Shown here: in pieces, positions 33,691 to 45,055 of the stretch
Numbering within the stretch: the stretch's first letter is position 1
Layout: each line of letters opens with the position of its first letter
From: Pisolithus tinctorius
Lineage: Eukaryota; Basidiomycota; Agaricomycetes; Boletales; Pisolithaceae
Direction: 5' to 3'
Assembly: GCA_024663395.1 (NCBI GenBank)
Contig: JANFAH010000014.1
Location: forward strand, 868,001 to 932,000
Length of the DNA stretch: 64,000 nt
The notes under the pieces: generated by a model
The model's database searches: none
Told to the model about the DNA's origin: nothing
The model's input: only the letters and a program-made list of their open reading frames with translations
Translations under genes and position numbers: made by a program

Positions 33691-35300
33691 CTGTGCTGGC
33701 TCATGACTGAAACATACAATGTCAGGCACTCATTGACATGCAGCCAACATCCAAAACAAAGGATGAAATGCCACCAAGACTGTGACCTTCACAACACCCT
33801 AAGTCATGACATGTTTACTCCTTGACTGATATTGAAATTTCTGTCAGTGTAGCAGCTCAGCCACAGCATGTCCAACATCAAGTTTTCCCATAGCATATCA
33901 ACTCACCTGATTTTAAGTATATCATGCAGGCACTGAATGTACTGCTCTCCACATTTGACATTATTTTTCATCACTGTCCTGCTGCATACAATTCACACAT
34001 GAAATTTAGGTTCTCAGTTGACTAGCAGCAGTGTTTGTACATGCATGGAATTTAAGATTCTAGTTGGGACATGGACTATCAGTGATGTATACTAGATTTC
34101 TAATAACAGTCAAGCTTGTACATCATGGACACCTTACTGATACCTTGGATTTCAGTAGACTTGCAGCACTACACAATGTACTCATGAAATTATAAACTTA
34201 GTATGCATGATGGGTGGGATTCAGATCAACCTACTACCGAATTATGCCTGGGGTGCTCTGGAATAAGCTGCAGCATATGTTCCAAACCAAGGTGTGGCAT
34301 GGCAGACACTCTGGCACAAATTGAAAAGCAAACTATGTGCCAGAGCATACCATAGCATTTCAGAGCACTTCGGAGCATGCAATGGCCCTCTGGGGTAAGC
34401 TTTTGGCATATGTTCTGAAGCAAACTGTGGCATGCCAGCCACTCTGGAGCAAGGAGCAAATATTACCAGCATACCCAGCATGCCTACCCCCTGCAGATAC
34501 TACCAGAATTGGCATAGCTTAAAAGGTTGGTATTCAGTATCACAAACTGGGATGCAGCACCATGTATTCAGAAGCAGTAGCAGCTGGCAGATATGGCATT
34601 CCACATTATGGCACACTGCAGCATGCAGCATAATTCATGGGGAAGTTGTGGCAACATGTACTGCAGCATGTGGCAGCACCAGCTCCATAAGTCTCTGGAG
34701 GGTTGCAGCAGCCAGCAGGGATTGCTCAGCACACTCTGGCAATGTGGCCAAGTTGGCTAGACTTTACAGGGATGTGTGGCAGCTAGTGGCATAGGGACGG
34801 CATACAGTGGCAAACACCAGATTGGCTTATGATCCACATCAAAGCTGCATATGTGGCATGGATGGTTCTGCATATGGCAGCACATGGTTAGATGCAGAGG
34901 AATCAACTGGCAGTTCTCAGCAGCTGGTGGCATTGGCCCAACATACAGCAGCACACATCAGGATTGAGTAGGATTCATGTCAGTGCTTGGCATCCAGCAT
35001 GGATAGTTCTGTATATGGCAGCACATAGCTAGGGTACTATAGGTATGGACATGAAGCATAGCACGAATTGTTGGTATACTGCATATCTTACCCCCAGTAT
35101 AAGATCATAACCTATACTTCATAAGATCACAGAAGGGTGGCTAGTAATGTTGTATTTATGTCATAGATTTCATTCAAACCAGGATTGTGCCAATCAATAC
35201 TGGATGCCCTGGGCATTAAATAATGACCAATACAATACAACACAAGATGCCATGGGTGATTTACATGCTGGCGAGAGCTGGCCACACCAATGGAATGTGC
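33691..35300. other. no supported gene; short imperfect repeats
   Basis: No family is recognised. Between about 34250 and 35040 the sequence repeats short modules such as GGCATATGTTC, GTGGCATG, CACTCTGG and TATGGCAGCACAT at irregular spacing, e.g. two related 70-bp blocks at about 34265-34320 and 34395-34450. The rest is AT-balanced spacer. Confidence 0.6.
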
Positions 35301-35311
35301 ATCCAATCACT

Positions 35312-36193
35312 TCAAGGGACTCCATGCCAGTTGTGAATATTGTCCCACATGTAGAATGCCAGTGAGCAATGGTTGCTGCTCACATCATTCACACCATGCC
35401 ACAAAAGCCAGCCAGAAAAGGCTACAACAGTGCCAGGCCAGTAATCAAATTGAAGACAAAGAGAGGGAATGTCCAGAATGCATTCAGAATAATTGCCAAC
35501 ACTAATGAGCATGTCATACCAGTCAGCATGGGATTGCAGGTCACGATGGAGGGGAGCAGACCAGTTAACAATCATGGAGATGTTGGTATAAACTGTTGGC
35601 CAGTGTCAGAGTGCTGCCACCATTTCAGGATCATTTGCAGCAGACCACTTGGACAGCTGCTGCATGGCTTGGTGACTGGCATTGTACAAGGGAGGGTGCA
35701 TAATTGAGAGTGAAGCAGAGAGAATTGCCAATGGTGTTCGGACAGCATGGATCCATTGCCAAGTGGCAGGAGCTGCAAGGTCCACAGATATGGACAGCTG
35801 GTGTGCCTGAGTCTACAATGTTAGAAATAAGTATTTTGAGATAAAGCACTAGGATGATGTGCATGGCATGACCAAGTTGATGCTGGGCCAGGGAAACTCT
35901 AAGCAGCCAGCCAGCAAATGGTGATCCACCTGAAAGTAATCAGGTGATGTTTGCCAGGAACCATCAGATATGCTTTGAGTCAACATAGTGGAAAGTGGGG
36001 GAATGGCTCCCACCATCTGGTCCTTAGTAGGGCTGTGAACTGAGGACAGCAGGATGCATCACAATGCCTACCTGCATTGATTGGGACATTGCACTGGGTA
36101 GATACCACAAAGCAATTGCGTCCCCTTCACCCAGAATGATTGCAGGAACATCCAAATAACCACTCAGATATGGTGGGTGAGCAGAAAGGATAT
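35312..36193 (-). pseudogene. TET/JBP-like 2-oxoglutarate oxygenase, C-terminal part
   Basis: TET/JBP enzymes oxidise 5-methylcytosine or thymine with Fe(II) and 2-oxoglutarate. On the minus strand, downstream of element C, exons read LDVPAIILGEGDAIALWYLP (about 36084-36150) with GTAGGC...CAG and other introns, then PLHRD (35540-35554, the HxD iron ligands), WYDMLISVGNY, FDYWPGTVVAFSG, WHGV (about 35389-35400, distal iron histidine) and a MWDNIH stretch. From memory of mushroom members the last should be MRDNVH; the arginine that holds 2-oxoglutarate is then W (35345-35347), a CGG-to-TGG change. Frame changes occur upstream of HRD. The 5' part is cut off by element C at 36193/43035. Such genes accompany KDZ transposons in mushrooms, which fits the neighbour. 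The family call is from motif memory. Confidence 0.6.
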
Positions 36194-36644
36194 TGTTACG
36201 CTTGACCGAAGTCAAGACGTAGGGAGAGCTCAAACGCAGACTAAGGTTTCTACCGAGCAATGGCTGCGGTAACCTCTGTAAACGACAGAGGATTTAAGGC
36301 AATGCTGGTAAGAGTGGTCCTTATAAAGGACACTGAAGGCGAAGTTCTGAGAACACTGTGTATAATTGAGCAGCTCAAGTCTGGGTTTCCAGGACTTGGG
36401 CCGACAGTCTAAATACTACACAGAGACGGACCATGAGGCGTCCACATGTAACGAGGTAACTATGCCATTGGTTGAACAACGACGACACATGTCTTAAGCA
36501 TGTAACGAGCCAGTAACGCTAGTGGTGGAAATAGAGAGCCGTCAGATCAGAGAGAAGACGGCTCTAAAAGGAAACTAAGTCCAACGGATCAAGAACAAGG
36601 TAAACGTTTGACGGAAAAGGAAAAGTTAGGGGTGAAACGTAACA
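36194..36644 (-). repeat. 3' LTR of element C (451 bp)
   Basis: TGTTACGCTTGACC...GTAACA on the plus strand; matches 42584-43034. The polypurine tract (rc of TTACCCCCTTTC) lies at 36645 onward. Confidence 0.95.
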
Positions 36645-36681
36645 TTACCCCCTTTCTAAGCGTTGAAGTCCCCAACTTCAA

Positions 36682-38136
36682 CTACTCTCCATAAGGTTCT
36701 CCGGTCATGTTGCTGATGGCAGAGTCATCGAAGTCAAAATTATTGTCGTACAAGTCATTATCCTCGCTCCCAACGAGGGTACGATCATCTACCAAGGCGG
36801 GGGTAGCTATTCTGTCCTGTAAAGGACGGCGAGGGCAGATGGAAGGACATTGGGCCTGAGTATGCCCGGGACGAGTGGCGTGGCAAAGGGGACATTCGTA
36901 CAGTCCACAGTTGACGCGGATATGGCCAAGACGGCGGCAGACATAACACGTTTGACGATAGCATGGGTCAGACGGAGTAAGAGGTATGTCAAACTCGGTC
37001 AAAGCATTCAGCACAGGAGACGGCGGTAGCTGTGCAAGGTTTTCGACAATGTTTAATGTGTAGTCGAGTTCTGCACGGGAGATGCCAAAGGCAGTCTCGG
37101 GGTCTACTTTGGATGGCGAGCTATGAGACTCGCAGGGTTGAGGGTTCGGGCCTGATAAGCAGCAGGCGCGGGGTCTATCGGCTCTTCGAAGAGAGCAGGA
37201 CGAATGGGAGGATGACGACGACGATGGTGCGGGAGGGGAGGACGATGTGGAGGAAACCGGAGGAGAGGTTGCAGTCGAGGGCCTTCTAGACCCAGGCGGA
37301 GGAGGTGCAATCAACGTTGGATACTGGCGAACGTTATAAATGAGGTCGGCGCCTCCAAGGACATCAAAAAGTTTAAGAAGCAGGGGAACCTGCTGGAGAG
37401 CGATTTTGCCTAGGATAGTGCGAGCGGGGGAAAGGAGGGGATTTTGGCGATTAACATAGCGGGAGAGTTCCTCGAGGTGAAGGGCCTGGATAGTTGCGTG
37501 ATACACAAGGTCAAGTGGAGAGTCCTCGTCTACTTCATGGTAGACGGTGCCGATGATGGCAGGGTCAGCGACGAAGAGTCGGTAAGAAGCGATCATCTGA
37601 TCACTGGCAGGTTGTCTCTGTCGACAAGCGAACGGGGTATGGCGGCGAGAGGGTTCACGGGGGTAGGTGTAACAACGAGGAGGCATTTCAAGAGTAACGT
37701 TTCTGACGGTACGAGTGGAGTGTCGAGTGGGTTGTTTCTTTTGGGGGAAGTCTTTGGGGAATCGTTTCTTATAGGCGGAGAGCGTATCATCTGCGTGTTC
37801 AAGGTGTGACTCTTTCTGCCACGAGTTTTCAGAAGAAGGGTAACCCTTCCATTTGATTAAGAAGGCATGTCCATGGCCAGACCTTTTATGGCCGACTATC
37901 GCCTCAACTTCGTATTCTTCTTCCTCGTTGATTAGGTCAGGTGGTGGAGTCGGGAAGTTCGGTCCGTGAACGTCATTTTTGCAATAGGGCAATAGGAGGG
38001 AAGCATGGAAAACGTTGTGGATCTTCCAGCGTGTAGGAATGGAGAGGCGATACGTTATTGGAGATAAGACGTCAGAGATGGTGAAGGGTCCCTCTCGTTT
38101 TGGTGCTAGCTTTCTATTTTCATAGGAGCATTTCAA
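36682..38136 (-). pseudogene. element C integrase end, chromodomain and zinc-finger extension
   Basis: 484 codons, open, in frame with the integrase upstream but separated by a TGA. Residues 1-60: integrase C-terminal GPF/Y-like module (REGPFTISDVLSPITYRL). Residues about 72-130: chromodomain (EEEEYEVEAIVGHKR...FLIKWKGYPSSENSW). Then comes an unusual extension of about 340 residues: helical D/L-rich segment, P/S-rich linker (SSSSSSHSS), and two zinc-knuckle-like motifs CYVCRRLGHIRVNC (C-x2-C-x4-H-x4-C) and CPLCHATRPGHTQAQC (C-x2-C-x6-H-x4-C), at about 36848-36952, with an acidic tail. B and D stop shortly after the chromodomain. I recall similar zinc fingers in other mushroom proteins but not their function. 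Confidence 0.75.
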
Positions 38137-38137
38137 A

Positions 38138-41100
38138 TTGTGTGCTTCTAGCCAAACCTTATCACCTTTCTGGAACGGGGAGAAGGGTCATGACGAGCGG
38201 TCTTTCATCGTTTTTCTGGCTAGGTCATGGGCTGCAAGGGCTTCTTCTCTAGCTTTTCAGAGTTCCTCGAGTCTAGACTCGGCAGCAGGAAGGTGGGTTT
38301 CTATGATCAGGGACGGAAGAGGTTTCAGTTCATATCCGTACATGAGGTAGAATGGAGATTGATGAGTGATGGAGTGTGGGCGATGGTTGTGCGCAAATTC
38401 GGCCATTGGTAGATTGTTCACCCACGAGGTGGGGTCGTTTTGGCAAAATATGCGGAGATAGGTCTCCACCTCTTGGTTTACTCGTTCTGTCTCTCCGTCG
38501 GTTTGTGGATGATATGCCGTTGACAGGGCAAGGGAATATCCTAAAAGGGAGGCGAGTTCTTTTGCAAAGGTGGAGGCAAACTGAGGGCCTCGATCTGATA
38601 TGATTTTGTCATACAACCCAAAGCGGGAGTAGACTTTCTTGAAAAACAACGCCGCGATATCAGCAGCGGAAGCAGTTTTCTTGGTCGGTGTCAAGATTAC
38701 CCCCTTTGTAAGCCCATGGTCTACCACGACCAAAAGGGAATCATAGCCATTAGAAACGGGTAGGTCGGTGACCAGATCACAAGAGATCTGTTGGAAGGGG
38801 TGGGTCGAGGTGGAGGGAATAGGTGTAAGAGGTGGTGTCATGGGGTGGGTATTTGCTTTATTTTGCTGGCACACAGCACAGCCTTCAACGTATTTTCGGA
38901 CAAAGGATGCAAGTCCAGGCCACCAGAACTCAGACGAGACGAGCTGTCAAGTTTTCAGGACACCAGGGTGTCCAGCAGAGGGATGATCATGGTGGTTGGA
39001 TACAACGGTCCGTCGGAGGATGGGGTCATCGGGGATATACACCCGTTCTTTGTAAAGTAAAACTCCGCTGTCAAACCTCCAATCAGAGAGATGGGATTTA
39101 AACAGGAGTGGCATGTCGACGTTTTCAATGGCACGAAGTGCCGTCTGGACTACGGGATCCTTCTCGGAGGATGATGCGACCTTCTGAGTAAGGTTGGTGT
39201 CAATAAGGTTGACAAACAAGGTTTGTGGAAGGAGGGTAACTCCTTTGTTGTCTTCATCATCCTCGGGGATATGATCAGGGCGGCGGGAGAGCGCATCTGG
39301 TGCTGCCAGGTCTTTGCCTGGGACGTGTTCTAACTGCAAATCAAAGTCTGCAAGGTCGAGGAGCCAGCGGGCTTGGCGACGATTTAAGTTTTGCGGTGAT
39401 TTGAAGTATGTCAGGTTTTTATGGTCTGTGAAGACCTTAACCGGGAAAGGGGATCCATGGAGGTAATGTCTCCAGGATTTTAATGCTCGAATAACCCCAA
39501 GCAGTTCTCTGTCATATATGTCGTAGTTCCTTTCTGCGGGGTTAAATGATTGGGACAGAAAGGCACAGGGCTGCCATTGTCCATTCGAATCTTCTTGAAG
39601 GAGGATTCCTCCTGTTGCGTATTTGGACGCATCAGTAGTAATTGCGAACGGTCGAGAGGTGTCAGGCATCCGAAGAGTTGGTTGTGCCATGAAGATTCTT
39701 TTTAGGAGCTCAAAGGCGTCCTGACATTTTCTTGACCAACTCCAATCGACCATTTTCTTGGTAAGGTCAATGAGTGGTCGTGCAATGTCCGAGTAGTAGG
39801 GGACAAATCTTCTGTAAAAGTTTGCGAATCCTAGGAAGGATCGCACATCCTTGACCTTCTTAGGGACGGGCCATTTGGCAATGCCTTGGACTTTGACAGG
39901 GTCCATGGCGACGGTGTTTTCTTTGATAATCATGCCAAGGTATTCCACCTCAGCAAGGTCAAAGTGACATTTCTCCAGTTTCAGGGGAAGAGAAAGTTCT
40001 CTCATTCTTTCGAGGACACGACAGGTTCTTTGTTTGTGTTCTTCAGGGTCGTTTGAGAAGATGAGGAGGTCATCCATGTAGACGACCAACCATCCTTCAG
40101 CGATCATGTCTCGGAAAGAGTCATTCATGAATCGCTGGAAGGTGGCCGGGGAGTTGCAGAGACTGAAGAACATGATGGTGGGTTCGAAAAGTCCTTTATG
40201 TGTGATAAATGCCACTTTCCATTGGTCTCCTTCTTTGATGCGGACATTGTTGTAGCCGGATCTGACATCCATCTTTGTGAAGATGGAGGCTCCTTTCAGT
40301 TTATCGACGAGATCTGAAATGAGGGGAAGGGGATAGGCATCCTTCACCGTATTTTTGTTCAGATATCTATAGTCTTGGCAGGGTCGCAGGGAGCCATCCT
40401 TCTTTCCTACGAAGAAGAAGGGGGCGGCTTGGGGAGATTTCGAGGGACGGATTTTTCCTTCTCGAAGGTTTTCTTCGATAAACTTTTCTGCGGACTCTCG
40501 TTCAGAGGGAGAGAGAGGGTATGCCTTGGCCACCTTGGGGACGAAGTCCTCTACAAGGTTTATGGCATGGTTGTATGGTCGTGACAGAGGCAAAACTCCG
40601 TCAGATGGTTTCTCGAAAACTGAGGCGAAGTCCTTGTACTCTTCAGGAAGGACAGCCTTCGGTCTCTTCCTATGTTCTTCTTGGGCCAGTTCCGTGGCTG
40701 TGGTGATTTTTCGAAGAAGACTATTGTTGGGATTAATCTTCTTTGCTTCTTCGACAAGTTTTCCAACCGACATCACGAAGTGTGCTCAGATGGTTTCATC
40801 TTCTGGTTCTTCGTAATTCATGAATTTGTTTATCCCCTTCTTTTCAGCAGAGGACACAAGATTCACAGTTGGTTCTTCGATGACAATGGAAGAGATGTTG
40901 TGTCTTAGCTCTTTTGATCTATCAGTTCTCTCGTCGATAGACAACGTGCCCATCCTCCAGTCCACAACAGGGTTGTTTTCTTGGAGCCAGGGGAGGCCCA
41001 AAATGACGTTTTCCGTTCCACAATTGATGACATGGAAAAAGGACTGATGGACAAGTCCTTTAACCTTGAAGTAGAGGGTGGTGGAAAATAGTATTCTTCC

Positions 41101-41400
41101 TTTTGAGTTTTGGGTTCCATCGGCATTCTTTGCGAGGATGGGTTCAGCGAGGCGTTGAGTGGGGATTCGGTGCTTTCACACAAAGCCCCAGTCGATGCAA
41201 GAAATTTCTGCTCCAGAGTCAACCAGAGCGGTAGTGTTGATGACTTTCTGAGTGGTTCCTGATGCGTAAAGGGAGATGGGAATCTGCATAGTACGTTCTG
41301 GTGTAGACGTTACAAGTACAGGCGCAACAGAAACTAAACTGTCCTTAGTTTGGGGAACAACTGGCATCAACGCAGAGTTCCCATTTAAAAATCCTTCCCA
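38138..41400 (-). pseudogene. element C protease-RT-RNaseH-integrase core
   Basis: Single frame broken by TGA stops. Protease ALVDSGAEISCIDW (about 41190-41230); TGA at 41176 inside WGFV-KHR; PWLQENNPVVDW; TGA at 40786; RT from 40776 with FFVGKKDGSLRPCQDYRYLN, FTKMDVRSGYNNVRI and catalytic VYMDDLLIFS (about 40071-40082); RNase H AITTDASKYATGGIL; integrase zinc finger split by a TGA at 38945; integrase core 38257-38874 with SDRGPQFAST and TDGETERVNQ; further TGA near 38257 and 38189. At each stop the family has arginine, so all are explained by CGA to TGA. Confidence 0.88.
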
Positions 41401-42497
41401 AGGGCTCTAGCAATGTTAACTAGAGCGATGGATGGACCAGCGACCTTTTCTTCATCGTCACTTTCTTCTACCTCCACAATTTTGCGGATTTTCTTTACCT
41501 TCTTCTGAGGGGTTTTCCCTTTGTCTGGACATTCTCGGGAGAGATGTCCCTTGTTTCCGCATCCGAAACATCTTCCTTCTTTGATGTGACGGTCTCATTC
41601 TTCCTTGGAAAGTCTTACTCCATCCACGTCCATAGCGTTTGGATCTTTTTCTTCAGCAAAATTGTTCCTGGGGTGGAACATTTTCTTTTCCTTCCTTCCA
41701 AAAGTTTCATTGACCTTTCTCCATTTAGCGTCGAACTTTTGCGCTTGGGTGTACCACTCCGTAATTTTGGTGGGAGTGGTTTCCATCATGTGGATTCGGT
41801 TCGCAATGAAAGGTTTGAGTCCTTGTGAGAAGAACTCAATCAAAGCGACGTCTTCCGTGATGGTAGAGTCAGTGGCGGCAGTTCGGAAGTCGGTGATATA
41901 TTGTTCGACTGATTCTTTTTGTTTTAGGGTACGTAGTTTGGCGATGGCAGTACCCACGGTGTCTGCGGAGGTAAATGAAGCTTTGAAATCTTTTATGAAA
42001 TCGGCAAAGGTGCCGAAACTCGGGGGGTTCTTTTCCAGAGACGTCTTCTGGAAGGTGGCAGCCCAGGAGCGGGCGACATCTTTCTTCATGTACGACAGCG
42101 CATAAACAACCTTCTTGGTGTCGGAGTCATACAATTCTTCGTTGACCAAGAGGTAGGTCTGTACGGAGTACAGCCAGCTCATGGCGTTCTTTTGGTTTCC
42201 ATCAAAATCAGATGGAGCGCCAATCTTCAGTTCAGTGGCTTTGGTGGCATTGCCAACCGGTGCCTTCGACGATGAGCCAGACATCGTAATCTGTGGTGGG
42301 GGCGGAGGTGTAGGGAAGAGTGGTGGAGGACTTGGTTGGATGGGGGTACCAAGCGACGCGAGTGACTGGGAGAAGAGATTTGAGAGAATTCCAGAGGTAA
42401 AACCTCTATCTGGCTGTTCAGGTTCGTTGGAGGAGGTGTCAGTGACAGTGCTCTCCTGTTCCTTGTCAGACGACGATTCTTCACGAGTGGGTCGCAA
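41395..42497 (-). pseudogene. element C gag
   Basis: Start MRPTREESSSDKEQ at 42497; S/E- and P-rich N-part; capsid domain (KNAMSWLYSVQTYLLVNEEL ... VEQYITDFRTAATDS ... FFSQGLKPFIANRIHM). A TGA at 41595 (SKEE-DRH) cuts the frame just before the CCHC knuckle CFGCGNKGHLSREC, which is still readable in the same frame. The ancestral frame then ends GKDF-TAA near 41394; pol is in the -1 frame there. TTT TAA with a preceding T and a possible 6-bp GGGAAC/GTTCCC hairpin is a weak frameshift candidate. Confidence 0.85.
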
Positions 42498-42570
42498 CGG
42501 TGCCCAATGTCAGTTGTTTCGGGGGTTCGTGGTGGTTCACTAAGCAGTGACCGATTCGGCCAAAGGCTGT

Positions 42571-42581
42571 AGACTTGAGCT
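42571..42581 (-). promoter_or_regulatory. self-priming primer-binding site of element C
   Basis: AGCTCAAGTCT on the minus strand, two bases inside the 5' LTR, is a perfect 11-nt complement of AGACTTGAGCT in the LTR (42762-42772, read on the minus strand). A TATTTA box lies about 33 nt upstream of that LTR word, so it should be the transcript 5' end. Confidence 0.7.
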
Positions 42582-42583
42582 TT

Positions 42584-43034
42584 TGTTACGCTCGACCGAA
42601 GTCAAGATGTAGGGAGAGCTCAAACACAGACTAAGGTTTCTACCGAGCAACGGCTGCGGTAACCTCTGTAAACGACAGAGGATTTAAGGCAACGCCGGTA
42701 AGAGTGGTCCTTATAAAGGACACTGAAGGCGAAGTTCTGAGAACACTGCGTATAATTGAGCAGCTCAAGTCTGGGTTTCCAGGACTTGGGCCGACAGTCT
42801 AAATACTACACAGAGACAGACCATGAGGCGTCCGCATGTAATGAGGTAACTACGCCATTGGTTGAACAACGACGACACATGTCTTAAGCATGTAATGAGC
42901 CAGTAACGCTAGTGGTGGAAATAGAGAGCCGTCGGATCAGAGAGAAGACGGCTCTAAAAGGAAACTAAGTCCAACGGATCAAGAACAAGGTAAACGTTTG
43001 ATGGAAAAGGAAAAGTTAGGGGTGAAATGTAACA
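42584..43034 (-). repeat. 5' LTR of element C (451 bp)
   Basis: Same ends as 36194-36644. The two LTRs differ at a score or so of sites, almost all CG versus TG or CA, e.g. GACGTAGG/GATGTAGG and GCAATGG/GCAACGG. Confidence 0.95.
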
Positions 43035-44243
43035 GATATGGGCCTCCCAGTTCAAATTGAAACCTGTTTCTTGAGGCAATAGGCTTTCCGACAACCTTAT
43101 TAATTCAATGCTGGAGGGAACTGCAATAAATGTTAGTGGGATGTGCAGCACCACTATTAAAACAGCATACAGGGATTGCAATAGGCCTGGGCCAGTGTTG
43201 CTGACATTTGATTGAGCACAATACATGTCTGGACCTTGAATTCCAGAGGTTGGGGTGGGACAGCAGTAGTGCAAGGGTGTGTCTCATGGAGAACTCAGCA
43301 GCACATGTACTCCACAAGCTGGTCAGAAAGTAGATAGTTGGATGGAAATGAGCTGGTACCAGACATTTCTGCTGCAATCAGGTTTGGGAAGCTGGGGAAA
43401 TCCACCAGCCTCAAGCAGGATATCATCCAGAGACACATGGAACACACATGGCATGGATCCCCCCAGCTGCAGCAATTGTGTGGCCAATATTGATGGCAAT
43501 GGTAGTGACTAATGTGGCAACATTGAACTAAATGCAGCATAGAAGCTCTCTGCAGCAACAAGACTACAGGCTCATTGGCATTCCGGGATGTGGCCTGGCT
43601 GGAACAAAACCTTGAACAGCTGAGGATGCTGCTGGAGTATACATTACTGAAGATATTAGCCCCTTCCACATGTTCAAATTGGGGGTTGCACATTTCTGAT
43701 ACTGCTGGCAACATGAATCAAGGTCCAGATTACCAGCCTGTTTCACCAGCAGCATCATTGAATGGGCAGTTGTTGAGCACTGAGCCAGAGATGGTTCAAT
43801 GGCACTGGCACATCACGGATATGTGACTGTAAACCTGGTGGATGGCTTTATAGACTGCCAGCCCCAAAATAATGCTGACATGATTGGGGCCACAGGGAGT
43901 CGAGTACACAAAAGACCCATTGATCATGGGAATGCCCCTATACATTTTCTGACATTGACTCTGATACAGTAAAGCTACCAGCCTCAAAGGAAACTCATTA
44001 TAGATGGTTGATAATATGTATGTACACTTGCTGTATATTCATTCCTGCACCTTTGACACTGACTCCACCCATGCAACCTGTAATCCAAGTTTAGATTGGG
44101 TAATGGCTTCCAGTGATGACATCCGCTGCTGTGAATGTAAGATTAACTTGGAAAGATATGATAACTCCTGATTGATATCCTTCAAGCCTTCTGTGCACAT
44201 TGCATGTAGTGCAGCACGTTCAGCAGTGGGCGATGGATGTGAA
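43035..44243 (-). other. probable decayed 5' exons of the TET/JBP-like gene
   Basis: By continuity across the GATAT duplication this is the upstream side of the gene at 35312-36193. Just upstream of element C the minus strand reads FNSGAAHPTNIYC and ELGGPY, but I cannot recognise a conserved motif, and several stops interrupt. Beyond about 43400 nothing is recognised. Confidence 0.3.
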
Positions 44244-44820
44244 TTAATAAGCAGTGGTAGTGAAATGCTGCTGTTCTGATACCATGGGTGAGTTGAAAGT
44301 GGGCAAAATAGTGCCACCACTTACTGATACTCCTGCAAAAAATTCCATGGCTTCAGCAATTACATCCCTCAGCAGTCTCCTCTCATATCCCAATTCCACC
44401 TTGCCACTGTCATTCTGCCACCATGCATGGGCCATGGTAGTGGCCAGTTTGACACAGCACTCCTTAATCCTTGTGATGCGGAGATTCAAGCTTTTGATAA
44501 AAGCTAAAATGTCATGGGGACTCCATTTGCCATCATTGAGGTACATTAACAGCTGGTCAGCTGTGAGTGGCACAATAAGTGTAATGGGATGGCGAGATGC
44601 CACGCCCATCAGACACTCCATTGTACCCTGTACTACTATTAAACATGGCACCAACAGAGGAACAGTGGCTTACCACTTCTGCCAGGAAATATTGATACCA
44701 ACTGGTGTGCCGGTATTCAGACCAATCCAGCTTCTTCATGGCAGCAACAAGGTGACGAAACCTCATTCCCATGTACTGCATGGTCATGGAGAGTTCAGCC
44801 ATGGTGAACATTGAGGACAT
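44244..44820 (-). pseudogene. unrecognised helical protein fragment
   Basis: Two overlapping minus-strand frames look coding: MSSMFTMAELSMTMQYMG...KKLDWSEYRHTSWYQYFLAE (44817 to about 44670) and LTADQLLMYLNDGKWSPHDI...MAHAWWQND...LGYERRLLRDVIAEAMEFFAG (about 44585-44330). A frame change or a short intron lies between them. I do not recognise the family. It lies between the KDZ transposase and the TET/JBP-like gene on the same strand, so it may be a cargo gene of the KDZ element. Confidence 0.35.
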
Positions 44821-45055
44821 GACTTACCAGCATGAAAGAAGAGATGTCATACTATATAAGTGTTGGCCAACTTTCCCACAGCTTTGCATGTTGGCATGCA
44901 TTTGCTGTTGAGGCAGTAATCATTAGCAAATGCTAGCCTCACATTCAACTACACCAACTAATATACAATTGATAATCCCAGCATCATTTGGGAGACCTCA
45001 AAAATGATTTCATTGCAGACAGCTAGCAGTCTCTAGATGGAAATGGTTCACAGAA

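Larger units (their letters stand above)
36194..43034 (-). mobile_element. Ty3/gypsy chromovirus element C (6841 bp)
   Basis: Two 451-bp LTRs, target duplication GATAT (36189-36193 and 43035-43039), gag and pol on the minus strand. The element is complete in layout but carries six in-frame TGA stops. It lies inside the TET/JBP-like gene. Confidence 0.95.

Noticed and set aside
41605..42105. 166-codon plus-strand frame over C gag
   Set aside because: Antisense shadow of the capsid region with no recognisable motif.
36682..42497. TGA-only stops could mean UGA recoding
   Set aside because: TGA also ends intact genes here, the stops lie at expected arginine codons, and LTRs show the same CpG transitions; mutation explains it.
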